Assembly: GCA_024743115.1 (NCBI GenBank)
Contig: JANSXC010000017.1
Coordinates: 88,942 to 152,941, forward strand
Direction: 5' to 3'
DNA length: 64,000 nucleotides
Source: a bacterium
GTDB taxonomy: Bacteria; Planctomycetota; UBA1135; UBA2386
Shown: piece by piece, positions 41,117 to 50,247 of the stretch
Layout: each line of letters opens with the position of its first letter
Position numbering within the stretch: position 1 is the first letter of the stretch
Translations under genes and position numbers: made by a program
The notes under the pieces: generated by a model
Database searches by the model: none
Told to the model about the DNA's origin: nothing
The model's input: the letters and a program-made list of their open reading frames with translations, nothing else

Positions 41117-42472
41117 GTGTCCGAAACGCCGCCAGACCACGACACCCATTCGCTCGACGAGCTGACCGCCGCCGAGCGCGAACGGGTTCTGGCCAAAGCG
41201 CGCGACAACGGCGCCACGGATCTCCACAGCCTGCAGGCGAGCAGCGCCGCCGACCTGCTCGAGGTCGCGACCCGGGAAGGTGTCGAGGTCATGCCGAACC
41301 TCGACAAGGCCGAACTCGTCTTCGCGATCCTGCAGCACCGTTTCGAACGCTCGGGGCTCGGCTGGGCGGAGGGCGTGCTCGAGGTGCTGCCCGACGGCTT
41401 CGGGTTCCTGCGCTCGGCGCGGCATGACTTCGAACCCGGCCCCGACGACATCTACGTCAGCCCGAGCCAGGTCCGCCGCCTCAACCTCAAGCCCGGCCAC
41501 CGGCTGGCCGGCCCGGTGCGGCCGCCGCGGCGCGGCGAGAAGTACTTCGCGCTGCTGCACGTCGACGCGATCAACGACGGTGACGTGGCGGCGCTGCGCC
41601 AGCGCGTGCCGTTCACTGCGCGCACGCCCGTCCTGCCGACGGCGCGCTTGCGGCTCGATCACGCCGAGGCCTCACTGGCGTTGCGGGCAGTCGACCTGCT
41701 CGCACCATGGGGGCGCGGCCAGCGCGTACTGATCGCAGCACCGCCCGGTTCGGGACGGACGAGCCTGCTCGAAGAGCTCGCGATCGCGCTCCGAACCAAC
41801 CACGACGATCTGCACGTTCTGATGTGCCTGCTCGACGAACGCCCCGAAGAACTGACGGCCATCCGGCGCCGTCAGCAGGACTGCCCCGGGCACGGTGACG
41901 TTGTCGCGACGACCTTCGAGCAGCCCGCCGCACGCCATATCGCGCTCGCCGAGATGACGCTCGCGCGAGCGCAGCGCATGGTCGAGGCCGGCAAGGACGT
42001 CGTGCTGCTGTTCGATTCACTGACCGCCTACGTGCGCGCGCTGCATGTCGATCAACCGCCAACCGGCAAGCTCGTCTGCGTCGGTCTCGATGCGGGCGCC
42101 GTGCTGCGGCCCAAGCGCCTGTTCGGCGCGGCGCGCAACTGCGAAGAGGGTGGGTCGCTGACGATCATCGCGACCGCACTCGCCGAGGACGACTCGCGCG
42201 TCGACGCCGCGATCCTCGAGGAGTTCCAGAATCGCGGCAACTGCGACGTCGTGCTCGATCGGGCGCTCGCGGACCAGCACATCACGCCCGCGCTCGACGT
42301 GCTGCGCACGGGCACCCGGCGCGAGGACATGCTGTTGCCCGCCGAACGGATCGACACGCTGCGCCGGCTGCGCGAGCGGCTCGCGCCGCTGGAACCGCGG
42401 GAACGGCTCGCCGAGGTGGTTCGGCTGCTGCAGTCGACGCCGACCAACGATGAGCTGCTCACACAGCTCTGA
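41117..42472 (+). CDS. rho: Transcription termination factor Rho, divergent, Walker A Lys to Arg
   Basis: The 451-residue product (GTG at 41117) has the N-terminal helical Rho_N segment, the cold-shock-like RNA-binding domain (GVLEVLPDGFGFLRS, DDIYVSPSQVRRLNLKPG) and the RecA-like motor. Most motor motifs are kept: LLDERPEEL, TFEQPAARHIALAE, the LRPKRLFGAARN Q-loop region, EEGGSLTIIATAL and the arginine finger GTRREDML. The Walker A loop however reads APPGSGRTS: the invariant lysine is Arg214 (CGG at 41756-41758). DSLTAYVRA also departs from the usual DSITRLARA. Either it hydrolyses ATP with arginine, or it is a specialised paralogue. It follows coaE by 38 bp. Confidence 0.93.
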   Translation: MSETPPDHDTHSLDELTAAERERVLAKARDNGATDLHSLQASSAADLLEVATREGVEVMPNLDKAELVFAILQHRFERSGLGWAEGVLEVLPDGFGFLRSARHDFEPGPDDIYVSPSQVRRLNLKPGHRLAGPVRPPRRGEKYFALLHVDAINDGDVAALRQRVPFTARTPVLPTARLRLDHAEASLALRAVDLLAPWGRGQRVLIAAPPGSGRTSLLEELAIALRTNHDDLHVLMCLLDERPEELTAIRRRQQDCPGHGDVVATTFEQPAARHIALAEMTLARAQRMVEAGKDVVLLFDSLTAYVRALHVDQPPTGKLVCVGLDAGAVLRPKRLFGAARNCEEGGSLTIIATALAEDDSRVDAAILEEFQNRGNCDVVLDRALADQHITPALDVLRTGTRREDMLLPAERIDTLRRLRERLAPLEPRERLAEVVRLLQSTPTNDELLTQL

Positions 42473-42499
42473 ATCGCGACCAGACTCCGTCGAGTCCCG

Positions 42500-42943
42500 T
42501 CAGGAGAACAGCCGGGCGAGAATCTCGGCCAACACCTCGGCCAGGCCGTAGGACCAGTCCGCCGCCCAGTGGGAATCAGCACCGCGATCCGCGTACGCAG
42601 ACCCGGTGTACGATGCGGGCACCAGGGCGAGAACGGCCGCGCGTGGCAACCAGAACCCACGACAGTGCGAGCAGCGCCCGAGCCGGGCCTCGCCCGCCAC
42701 GAAGGACTCGAGCGTCCGCGGGGCAACGTCCCGACACGCCTGGCGCGGACACACGCGCGAGCGTTCTCCACCCGGCGTGAGCACGTACGCCTCGGGGTTC
42801 TTCGCCGTTGGACGCCGACGCGTGAGCCAATCCGACAACTCCCCCGCATCGAACCACAACCCGCCACACGTGCAGGTATCGAGCGCGATCGCGAACTGTT
42901 CTTCGTGCCGCAGCGTCCGGCCGCAGTCGGGGCAATCGGTCAC
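42500..42943 (-). CDS. Zinc-ribbon (zf-TFIIB type) protein
   Basis: The 147-residue product starts at a GTG overlapping the upstream GT2 stop in GTGA. It has a zf-TFIIB-like unit at its N terminus (CPDCGRTLRHEEQFAIALDTCTCGGLWFDAGEL) and a second cysteine set (CPRQACRD, CSHCRGFWLPRAAV). WFDAGEL is the family signature. Such proteins are small, cytoplasmic and mostly uncharacterised. It ends the glycan operon, 28 bp from the convergent rho end, and may be there by cotranscription only. Confidence 0.8.
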   Translation of the reverse strand: MTDCPDCGRTLRHEEQFAIALDTCTCGGLWFDAGELSDWLTRRRPTAKNPEAYVLTPGGERSRVCPRQACRDVAPRTLESFVAGEARLGRCSHCRGFWLPRAAVLALVPASYTGSAYADRGADSHWAADWSYGLAEVLAEILARLFS

Positions 42944-43899
42944 GCCCCGCCCCCGAGCCGGCGCTCGACGTCCGCGGCGCCGACGGCACGACCGCGAATC
43001 CCCGCGAACGTACCCGCGAGCTTGGCGAACGCAGCGCGCGGTCCCGTGAGCAGCGTGATGGGCCACAGCAGCACGTCGAACAAGAACCACCCGAGCCACG
43101 CCTTCGCGTTGCCATGGCGGCGCAAGTAGCGCAGGGCGTGCGCCGCCATCAGGTACTTGCGCAGTGCCGACCGCCCACCACCGGAAGAACCGCCACTGCG
43201 ATGTTCGATCCGAACCCAGGGCAACGACACGATGCGACCGCCGCGGGCCCGCAAGCGCGCACAGAGGTCGACGTCTTCCCAGTACATGAAGTAGCCCGCA
43301 TCGAACCCCGAGACGGCGCGCAGGTCGGAGGTGCGGAACATCACGCAGGCGCACGGCAGGAAGTCGACGGCGACCGGGCCATGGTCCGGTCGCCGCGGCG
43401 GCAGACCCTGGCGATGCAGTCGCAGCGCGTTGGGCCCGAAGCCGGTGCTGCCACCCTCGGCCCAGACCCGGCCGTCGGCACGCAGCATCGTCGGCGCGAC
43501 CGCCGCGACCCGTGGATCGTTCTGCAGCACGTCCCGTAGTGGCCGAAAGACCTCGGCCGACAGTCGGACATCGTTGTTGAGCACGACGCAGTACGACAGA
43601 TCGCGTTCGGCGGCCCACTCGATGCCGCGGTTCATGCCGCCGGCGAAGCCCAGGTTGTCCGGCAGCGCGAGCAGCTCGATCTCGGGGCCGGTTGAGTCGC
43701 TCGACAGCTCGGCGATCGCACGTTCGAGTTCGGGAACACTGTCATCGCCCGAGCCGTTGTCGATCACGAGCACGGCGGTCCGCGGCTCCCGGACCACCAC
43801 GAGATCGGCGAGGCACTGCCGCGTCAGCCCGGGCTGCCGAAAGTTCAACAGCAGGACGGCGACCTCGGCCGCGTCAGCCACAGAGCCCCCGCAGGACAC
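42940..43899 (-). CDS. Family 2 glycosyltransferase
   Basis: The 319-residue product is a rhamnosyltransferase-like GT2 (AVLLLNFRQPGLTRQCL, AVLVIDNGSGDDSVPEL, NLGFAGGMNRGI, and the metal-binding VVLNNDVRL). FDAGYFMYWEDVDLCARLRARGG is the acceptor-side signature. A helical C-terminal segment with hydrophobic stretches suggests membrane association. The GTG at 43899 overlaps the upstream gene by 26 bp; a second GTG at 43881, with a G-rich stretch before it, is an equally good start. Confidence 0.86.
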   Translation of the reverse strand: MSCGGSVADAAEVAVLLLNFRQPGLTRQCLADLVVVREPRTAVLVIDNGSGDDSVPELERAIAELSSDSTGPEIELLALPDNLGFAGGMNRGIEWAAERDLSYCVVLNNDVRLSAEVFRPLRDVLQNDPRVAAVAPTMLRADGRVWAEGGSTGFGPNALRLHRQGLPPRRPDHGPVAVDFLPCACVMFRTSDLRAVSGFDAGYFMYWEDVDLCARLRARGGRIVSLPWVRIEHRSGGSSGGGRSALRKYLMAAHALRYLRRHGNAKAWLGWFLFDVLLWPITLLTGPRAAFAKLAGTFAGIRGRAVGAADVERRLGGGA

Positions 43900-44968
43900 G
43901 CCAGTAACCCGCGAAGAAGCGGTCGAGACTACGGCGCAACCAGCCCTTGAAGCCGGACTCGGCGAGCCCCGGATTCAGGGTCATCGGCGCGCTCGACAGC
44001 AGCACCCGATCCGGCACCGTGCGACCACGTTGGGCCGTGCGCCGCGCGCGCACCGCCTTCGGCAGCAGCTTGAACAGTTCCCACTTGCCGCGCCACCACT
44101 CGAAGACGTGCCCGCGCTGGTGACCGAACGCGGCATAGACCGCGCCATAGACGAGCTGGGCCGGGATCGTCAGCAGCAGCGTGCGCCAGCGCATACAGGT
44201 CAGCAGCACATACCAGCGGTTCTTGCTGTGCAGATACGTGCGACGCCCCGGATAGCCCGCATTCTCGCCGCGGATCGACAGGTCAGCCGTGCCAGCGAGA
44301 TGCGTGCAGCAGCCCGTCGTGCAGAGCCGGATCGAGTAGCCGCGCATACGCAGCTTGTAGGAGAACTCGTTGTCCTCGTAGAGGATGAACAGGTTCTCGT
44401 CGAAGCCACCGACCGCCGTGTAGACGCTCTTCTTCGTCACGAAGCAAAGCGCGACCGCGGCCCCCACCGGCCCTGCGGGGTTCTTCGCCTCCGCGAGCGG
44501 CCGATACCAGTTGTGGAGGATCAGCGTGCCGAGGAAGTGCAGGTCGCCACCGTCGTAGTGCACGACCGACTCGTCGTCACCGCAGACCGACCGCGCCTGG
44601 ACCATCGCGCAGTCCGGATCGCCCGCGAGTTCGTTCACGAGCTCGGCGAGCGCGCCCGAATGCAGGATCACGTCGTTGTCGATGAGCAGGCACAGCTCGT
44701 GCTGCGCCTCACGCACCCCGACGTTGCGCGCGAAGCACGGCCCGCCGTTGCGGCCGGTATCGATCACGCGAATCGTCGGATGACTCGCGACCGGATAGCG
44801 CTCGGCCACGACCTCACGCGAGCCGTCCTCGCTGTGGTTGTCGACGACGAGGATCTCGGCCGGCGGCGGATCCTGCGCGAGCAGCGCGTCGAGGCAACCC
44901 GGCAGGTAGTCCCTGCCGTTCCAGTTGACGACGATGGCGCTGACCTGAGTGGCGGAGGTCGGGGTCAC
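43874..44968 (-). CDS. Family 2 glycosyltransferase
   Basis: The 364-residue product (GTG start) has the GT2 core IVVNWNGRDYLPGCLDALL, ILVVDNHSEDGS, CFARNVGVREAQHELCLLIDNDV and the FDENLFILYEDNEFSYKLRMRGY acceptor motif. Its C-terminal 90 residues include a hydrophobic stretch (LLLTIPAQLVYGAVYAAF) and a basic region. It starts 14 bp downstream of the next GT2 and overlaps the following gene, consistent with stepwise assembly of one glycan by the operon. Confidence 0.87.
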   Translation of the reverse strand: MTPTSATQVSAIVVNWNGRDYLPGCLDALLAQDPPPAEILVVDNHSEDGSREVVAERYPVASHPTIRVIDTGRNGGPCFARNVGVREAQHELCLLIDNDVILHSGALAELVNELAGDPDCAMVQARSVCGDDESVVHYDGGDLHFLGTLILHNWYRPLAEAKNPAGPVGAAVALCFVTKKSVYTAVGGFDENLFILYEDNEFSYKLRMRGYSIRLCTTGCCTHLAGTADLSIRGENAGYPGRRTYLHSKNRWYVLLTCMRWRTLLLTIPAQLVYGAVYAAFGHQRGHVFEWWRGKWELFKLLPKAVRARRTAQRGRTVPDRVLLSSAPMTLNPGLAESGFKGWLRRSLDRFFAGYWRVLRGLCG

Positions 44969-44982
44969 GAGGCGCGGCGACC

Positions 44983-45951
44983 TTACTTGAGCGGCGGCTC
45001 GAAATCCTCGTGCGTGCAGACCTGACGCTGCCGCAGGCAGTAGCGCAGGTGCCAGAGCGAGGCGAGCGTCGCCTTGGCGCAGATCCAGTAGCCGCCCTTG
45101 ACGGCCTTGATGTTGTCGAACAGGCCGATCGTGCCGACGGCGTCCGCGACCTCACCGCCCTGCTGCTTCTTCTTGCCGCCGAGTCCCTTTTTCAGGAAGC
45201 GGAACGGGAAACCGAGGACCTGACTCCACGGCAGGTACTTGTAGGCGTAGAGCCAGAAGTTGCGGACGTGGTAGTAGAGACTGCGCTTGCCGTGGCGCAT
45301 GCCGAACGGCGCTTTGTGGAAGACCTCGACCTTCGGGAACATCTTGACCCGATAGCCGAGGTTGAGCAGCCGCGTCGTGAGGTCGCGTTCGTTGCCGAAG
45401 ATGAAGAAGCGGATGTCGTACCAACCCGCCTTCCTGATCGCGTCGGCGCGCGCCATCGAGCCGCAGCCGCGGAACGTCGCGAGGTAGCGCTCGTTGTTGA
45501 CCGCGGGCGAGTCCTTGTACCACTCGGGCATCTCGGGCTCGATGACCTTGGGCGAAAGGATCGCCGTCGTCTCGGGCTCGTCGGCGAACTTGCTCACCAT
45601 GTCCTCGACGAACGTCTCCGGCAGCACGACGTCGTCGTCGAGAATGCCGACGAAGTCGCCGCGAGCGCTCGAGAACCCGACGTTGAACGTCTCGCAGGCG
45701 CCGTAGTCGCTGTGCGGCATGCGGATCAGCTGCACGTCGGGGAACTCCGCGAGCACCATCTCGGGCGTGCCATCCGTGCTGTCGTTGTCGACGACGATGA
45801 CCTGGTCCGCGGGCACGGTCTGGCGGCCGATGGCCTCGAGGTTCTCGCGCAGGTCGTCCTTACGATTCCAGACCGAGATCACGAGCGAGACCGTCGCCCT
45901 CGAGGATGGCTCCCTGGCCGGTGCGACCGATGCGGATGCGGCTTCGCTCAC
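44983..45951 (-). CDS. Family 2 glycosyltransferase
   Basis: The 322-residue product (GTG at 45951, overlapping the PIG-L stop by four bases) carries VSLVISVWNRKDDLRENL, VIVVDNDSTDGTPEMV and the metal site VGILDDDVVLPE, then the IFGNERDLTTRLLNLGYRV acceptor motif. A basic, glycine-rich C terminus (KKGLGGKKKQQGG) and an amphipathic segment could bind the membrane surface. Substrates are unknown. Confidence 0.87.
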   Translation of the reverse strand: MSEAASASVAPAREPSSRATVSLVISVWNRKDDLRENLEAIGRQTVPADQVIVVDNDSTDGTPEMVLAEFPDVQLIRMPHSDYGACETFNVGFSSARGDFVGILDDDVVLPETFVEDMVSKFADEPETTAILSPKVIEPEMPEWYKDSPAVNNERYLATFRGCGSMARADAIRKAGWYDIRFFIFGNERDLTTRLLNLGYRVKMFPKVEVFHKAPFGMRHGKRSLYYHVRNFWLYAYKYLPWSQVLGFPFRFLKKGLGGKKKQQGGEVADAVGTIGLFDNIKAVKGGYWICAKATLASLWHLRYCLRQRQVCTHEDFEPPLK

Positions 45952-46691
45952 GAATCCCTCAGCAGCATGCGGTGCAGATCGACCGCGAGCTCGCTCGCCC
46001 GCGGCAGTTCGGCTGGCAGCAGATCGGCGAACATCTCACCGTAGAGTACCCCACCGATGTCGAGGTTGACCGTCGCCGCGCGATCACGGTGCTCGCTCAT
46101 GCCCGGCAGGTCGATGTAGGCGTTCTGCGAGGCGTAGGCTTTGAGGGCCTCGTACTTCGTGGCGTAGGTATCGCTCGTGTCGAACAGGGCGCCGCCCGGG
46201 ACGACGTGATTGACCCCGTAGAGCAGGCACCGGCAGTCGGCTGGCAGCGCATCGCTCGCGAGCGCGGTCGCGCGGGCCACGGCCCGGTGATCGCGGTGGG
46301 CCTCCCCGAACCAGAACGAGTAGAGCGTCCGCGGCGCGACCGTCGTGAACAGCTCGCGCAACCGCGGCACGAACGCATCGAGGTGTTCGGGCAGCTGGCC
46401 ATCGGGCAGGTCCCAATGCTGCAACCCGTGCTGGGGTTCGCCGAGGCCCAACCGTCGCAACGCCTCCTTGCCCTCTGCGCGCCGCACCGCGCAGATGTCG
46501 TTCTCGCGACTGTTCGGATCGCCCTGCGCGCCATCGGTGAGATGCACGACGGTGACCTCGTGACCCTGCTGCGCGTGCCATGCCAGCATCGCGCCGGCAC
46601 CGATCACCTCGTCGTCCGGATGCGCCGCGAGGACGAGCACCGGACCACCGAGCGGATCCTTGGGCAGCAGCGGGGTGAAGAGGTGGTTCAT
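45948..46691 (-). CDS. PIG-L/LmbE-family deacetylase
   Basis: The 247-residue product has the zinc-site signature VLVLAAHPDDEVIGAGAMLAWH near the N terminus and HRDHRAVARA later on, as in PIG-L, MshB and BshB. These de-N-acetylate GlcNAc-linked lipids, inositol or malate; inside a glycan operon it most likely deacetylates an N-acetyl sugar of the product. ATG at 46691 overlaps the upstream GT4 stop. Residues around LFDTSDTYATKYEALKAYASQ are typical of the family. Confidence 0.92.
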   Translation of the reverse strand: MNHLFTPLLPKDPLGGPVLVLAAHPDDEVIGAGAMLAWHAQQGHEVTVVHLTDGAQGDPNSRENDICAVRRAEGKEALRRLGLGEPQHGLQHWDLPDGQLPEHLDAFVPRLRELFTTVAPRTLYSFWFGEAHRDHRAVARATALASDALPADCRCLLYGVNHVVPGGALFDTSDTYATKYEALKAYASQNAYIDLPGMSEHRDRAATVNLDIGGVLYGEMFADLLPAELPRASELAVDLHRMLLRDS

Positions 46692-47893
46692 GCGATCGAT
46701 CGGTAAAGCTCGAGGTAGCGCGTCGCCGCGGCACGGATCGACGGCAGCTCGGCGGGGATCGCCCGCCGCAGCGCCGTCACGTGGTCCGGCGAGGAGGCGA
46801 GATCGTGCAGCGTCGCGCGCAGGTTTGCGAGCGCCGTCACGACGACTCCGGGGTGTTCTGCACGTTCGGCGAGCGCACCATGATCGGAAACGACGCACGG
46901 CACACCGTGCGCGAGCGCCTCGTCCACCACGAGGCCGTAGGTCTCCTGGCACTTCGACGGAAAGACCGCGAGATCGATCGCACGGGCCGGGTGCGGGTCC
47001 GTCGGGCCGTATTCGCCGGCGAGCACGACCGGCACCCCGCTCGCCTCGAGCCGCGTGACCGCCGCGGTCAGCCACTCGCCGCCGTGACGCCCGGCCAGGT
47101 GTAGCTCACACGGCAAGCCCGCGAGGGCGGCGAGCAGCTCGGGAATGCCCTTCTCCTCGCCGAGCCCACCGAACGAACCGACGCGCAGACGCTCGCCAGG
47201 ACGCGGGCCCGGTGACCGCTCGCTCGCGGACACCGCGTGCAGCAGGCCGTGCGGCACGACCTCGATCGCGCCATCGTGTGGCAGGCAATCGGCGATCGTG
47301 CGGGCGGTCGTCTGGCTCGGGGCGGTGCACGCGTTCACCTGCGCGATGTCGGCGCGCACGAGTCGATCGCGCTCCGCCAGCGCAGCTGCGACCACATCGG
47401 GACCGGCCCGCATGATCCCATCGACACACGCGATGCATGACGTGCGATCCGTTCCGGTCGGGCACGTGATGCCCGGCGCCGGCAGCCGGAAGTAACGCGC
47501 GCACGTCGGCCACAGATCGTGGAACGTCATGAGCACGGGGATCCCGAGCTCGCGCGCCACACCGATGCAACCCGTTCCGAGTGCCGCGGTCGAATGCACG
47601 TGCAGCACGTCGGGATGCTCCTTCGTAAGCAGCTCACGCACGAGTCCGAGCAGCCGTGGACGCTCGAAGCCGCGATGATCCCATTCGTCATCGCGCTTGA
47701 ACAATCGATGAACGACGACTCCATCGACGTTCTCCTCGATGTGATCCGTGCCGAAGTGCGGCACGTCGCTGCTCGTGATCGCGAACGTCGTGACATCGAG
47801 CGACCGCAGCTGCCGCTCGAGCGCGTCGACGACCTGTTCCGTCCCGCCGCGGGCCTCGGGCAGGTGGTTCGAGGTCAGGAACCCGACCTTCAC
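46688..47893 (-). CDS. Family 4 glycosyltransferase
   Basis: The 401-residue product is a GT-B enzyme: an N-terminal Rossmann domain (KVGFLTSNHLPEARGGTEQVVDAL, VLHVHSTAALGTG, MTFHDLWPTC) and a C-terminal one (GSFGGLGEEKGIPELLAALAG, DLAVFPSKCQETYGLVVDEALAHGVPCVVSD) with the E-x7-E nucleotide-sugar motif. A cysteine-rich insert (ITCPTGTDRTSCIACVDG) is the zinc-like loop seen in some GT4 members. GTG at 47893 overlaps the upstream stop by four bases; an ATG further upstream would overlap the neighbour deeply. Confidence 0.9.
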   Translation of the reverse strand: MKVGFLTSNHLPEARGGTEQVVDALERQLRSLDVTTFAITSSDVPHFGTDHIEENVDGVVVHRLFKRDDEWDHRGFERPRLLGLVRELLTKEHPDVLHVHSTAALGTGCIGVARELGIPVLMTFHDLWPTCARYFRLPAPGITCPTGTDRTSCIACVDGIMRAGPDVVAAALAERDRLVRADIAQVNACTAPSQTTARTIADCLPHDGAIEVVPHGLLHAVSASERSPGPRPGERLRVGSFGGLGEEKGIPELLAALAGLPCELHLAGRHGGEWLTAAVTRLEASGVPVVLAGEYGPTDPHPARAIDLAVFPSKCQETYGLVVDEALAHGVPCVVSDHGALAERAEHPGVVVTALANLRATLHDLASSPDHVTALRRAIPAELPSIRAAATRYLELYRSIA

Positions 47894-48831
47894 GACGTCC
47901 AGAGCTCCGCGGTCGCCTTCTTCAGGTGCGCGCGCTCGGCGTCCCGCAGGCCCTTGTCCGTGCGATGGCGTCGACCGATCTTCCACCACTCCTCCCAGAT
48001 GCGGAGGCGGACGCAGACCCGGATCCAGAGCCGTCCGACCAGGCCGTAGTGCTTGGAGTAATACGCGAAGCGGTTCTTGTGCCAGATCACGAGCATCTTC
48101 GCGAAGTTGCGCGTCGACGCGCCGCGATGATGCATGACCTCGACCTCGGCCAGGTAGCAGGTCTTGCGACCGCGCTTCTGCAACCGTCGGCTGATGTCGA
48201 CGTCGTTGTAGAACAGGCTGAGTTCCTCATCGAGCCCGCCCAGTTCGCGCCATTCCGACAAGCGCATCATGAAGCATGCGCCCGGCGGCTGATCGACCTC
48301 GCACGTGCGCAGATGATCGAAGTCTCGCATCAGGTAGCGCGCCTGGATCCGGCTCCCCGGCCAGAACGTGCCCCACCACGAGTCGAAACAGAGCGCGGTC
48401 ATCAGCGTCGGGAACCGCTGGCACGCGTGCTGCACCGTGCCGTCGGGATCGACGAGCCTGGGCGCTGCCGCACCGAAGGTCGGATGTTCCCGCAGGAAGT
48501 CGACGAGGCCGTCGAGCGCGCCGGCGCGCACCTCCGTGTCGGAGTTCAACGTGCAAACGAACTCCCCGGTCGCGATCGCCGCGCCCTGGTTGTTGCCCGC
48601 GGCATAGAGCCGATTCTCGTCGTTGCGCAGCAGACGCACCTGCGGAAACTTCGCCGCGATCGCGTCGGGCGACCCGTCGTGACTGCCGTTGTCGACGACG
48701 ATCACCTCGCGCGAATAGCGCGGCGACTCGGCGAACAGCGCCCGCAGACAGGCCAACGTGAGTTCCTGCGTGTTCCAGCTCAGAACGACGACGGACAGGA
48801 CCGGCGCATCGGCCGCGATCGACTCGCTCAC
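47890..48831 (-). CDS. Family 2 glycosyltransferase
   Basis: The 313-residue product (GTG at 48831, overlapping the upstream stop) has LSVVVLSWNTQELTLACLRAL, VIVVDNGSHDGSPDAI, YAAGNNQGAAIATGEFVCTLNSDTEV and FYNDVDISRRLQKRGRK, a WbbL/rhamnosyltransferase-like GT2 pattern. The C-terminal segment is basic and aromatic. Translational coupling on both sides places it in the middle of the operon. Confidence 0.88.
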   Translation of the reverse strand: MSESIAADAPVLSVVVLSWNTQELTLACLRALFAESPRYSREVIVVDNGSHDGSPDAIAAKFPQVRLLRNDENRLYAAGNNQGAAIATGEFVCTLNSDTEVRAGALDGLVDFLREHPTFGAAAPRLVDPDGTVQHACQRFPTLMTALCFDSWWGTFWPGSRIQARYLMRDFDHLRTCEVDQPPGACFMMRLSEWRELGGLDEELSLFYNDVDISRRLQKRGRKTCYLAEVEVMHHRGASTRNFAKMLVIWHKNRFAYYSKHYGLVGRLWIRVCVRLRIWEEWWKIGRRHRTDKGLRDAERAHLKKATAELWTS

Positions 48832-50096
48832 GAGCCCGCCCCCTGGCCGACCTCTCCCTTCGCGGCGGCTGCCGCCGCGAGCTGCTCCCGCCCTTCCTCG
48901 GTCACCTGACCGAGGTGCGACAGGCAGCGATAGCGCCATTGGCCGAGTTCTTCGAAGCGACCATCCGTGAGATCGTAGACCTTGTAGAAGAACGTCGCGT
49001 AGTGGAAGTTCTGCCACATGTCGTCGTCGGGCGTCCAACGGTCTCCGCTCACGACCATGCCGCCCGAGAGGTAGAATCGCGGATCGAGCGACATGAGGAC
49101 GAGGCAGCGGTCACAGTGCCGCGGCAGCTCGAGCACGGGTCGCTCGGCGCTCGCCCCGAGATCGACGAAATCGCCGTGCGGCGCCTGCTTGCGGAGTCGC
49201 GCCAGCCTGGGCGTGCTCCACATCCAGTGCTGCCACTTGAGCAACCACTTCCCGAGGCGGCCATACCACTTGCGGTAGTAGAGCTGCCGACTCGCGTCGT
49301 GCCGCGACCACATGATCTCCGGATCGCTCATCCCCGAACGATTCACGAAGTGCGCCAGCTCGGCGTCGGGCACCTGAGTAACGGTGCGACCGGCCTTCCT
49401 GATCTTCACCGACAGGTCGGCGTCCTCGTAGTAGAGCGGGTAGCGCTCGTCGAACCGCCCGATCGACTCGAAGAAGTCTCGCTCGATGAGGAACAGACAG
49501 CCGGACATCATCGGCAGCGCCAACGGCTGCTCCGCGAGCCAGACCCTGACCCAGGAGCGCGCGAGTCGGCGCGCATGCCACCGACTCAACCGGCGCGAGA
49601 ACGCACCGAACGTCGTCACGATCAGATCGCGAATCGTCGGCAATGTGTTCGGCGGTAGCCGGCCCGAGAAGCCGATGTCCCAAAACCCCTTCGGCACCAC
49701 GATACCGGCCCTGGGGTCGTTCTCGAGGTGTCGCTGCAGTCGCGGTACGAGCCCCGGCGTGAACACAAGATCCGGGTTGCTGACGAGGATCCAACGACCG
49801 CGGCTGTGCGAGAACGCGAGGTTCATGCCCTTGCTGTAGCCGCCGTTCTCGTCGTGCATGATCAGGCGTCCGGCGCGGGGATCGCCCTGCTCTTCGGCCA
49901 GCAGTCGCAACTGCTTCTCCAGCGCTTCCCGCTGACCGGGCTCGCGCATCGGTGAACAGTTGTCGACGACGATGCATTCGAACGGCATCGGCGAGCCATC
50001 GGGGCGCGTCGGTCCGTGCTCACGCAGCGTTCGCACCGCGCCGATGCATTCGCGCCACGTGTTGTAGTTGACGATCAGTACGGATAGTTCGGGCAT
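48828..50096 (-). CDS. Family 2 glycosyltransferase, first gene of the operon
   Basis: The 422-residue product opens the overlapped cluster at the ATG at 50096. It carries LSVLIVNYNTWRECIGAV, CIVVDNCSP, GGYSKGMNLAFSHSRGRWILVSNPDLVF and YYEDADLSVKIRKAGR. The extra 130 residues at the C terminus (from about DCLVLMSLDPRFYLSGGMVV) form a separate soluble domain ending in an alanine-rich tail. The 151 bp between it and the lipoprotein upstream shows no clear promoter, only short inverted GC-rich words. Confidence 0.86.
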   Translation of the reverse strand: MPELSVLIVNYNTWRECIGAVRTLREHGPTRPDGSPMPFECIVVDNCSPMREPGQREALEKQLRLLAEEQGDPRAGRLIMHDENGGYSKGMNLAFSHSRGRWILVSNPDLVFTPGLVPRLQRHLENDPRAGIVVPKGFWDIGFSGRLPPNTLPTIRDLIVTTFGAFSRRLSRWHARRLARSWVRVWLAEQPLALPMMSGCLFLIERDFFESIGRFDERYPLYYEDADLSVKIRKAGRTVTQVPDAELAHFVNRSGMSDPEIMWSRHDASRQLYYRKWYGRLGKWLLKWQHWMWSTPRLARLRKQAPHGDFVDLGASAERPVLELPRHCDRCLVLMSLDPRFYLSGGMVVSGDRWTPDDDMWQNFHYATFFYKVYDLTDGRFEELGQWRYRCLSHLGQVTEEGREQLAAAAAAKGEVGQGAGS

Positions 50097-50247
50097 CGAG
50101 CGACCAGTTGTTTAGATCGGCGCGACGGCGCGCTCGACATCACTCGCGACCGGATTCCACAGCCGGTCGGCCGAAGGCCCCGTCGCATCGCGGTTTCACA
50201 GCCCGATGGCCGCCGGATTCCGCGCCGAATCGCGCCCGTGCAACGGC

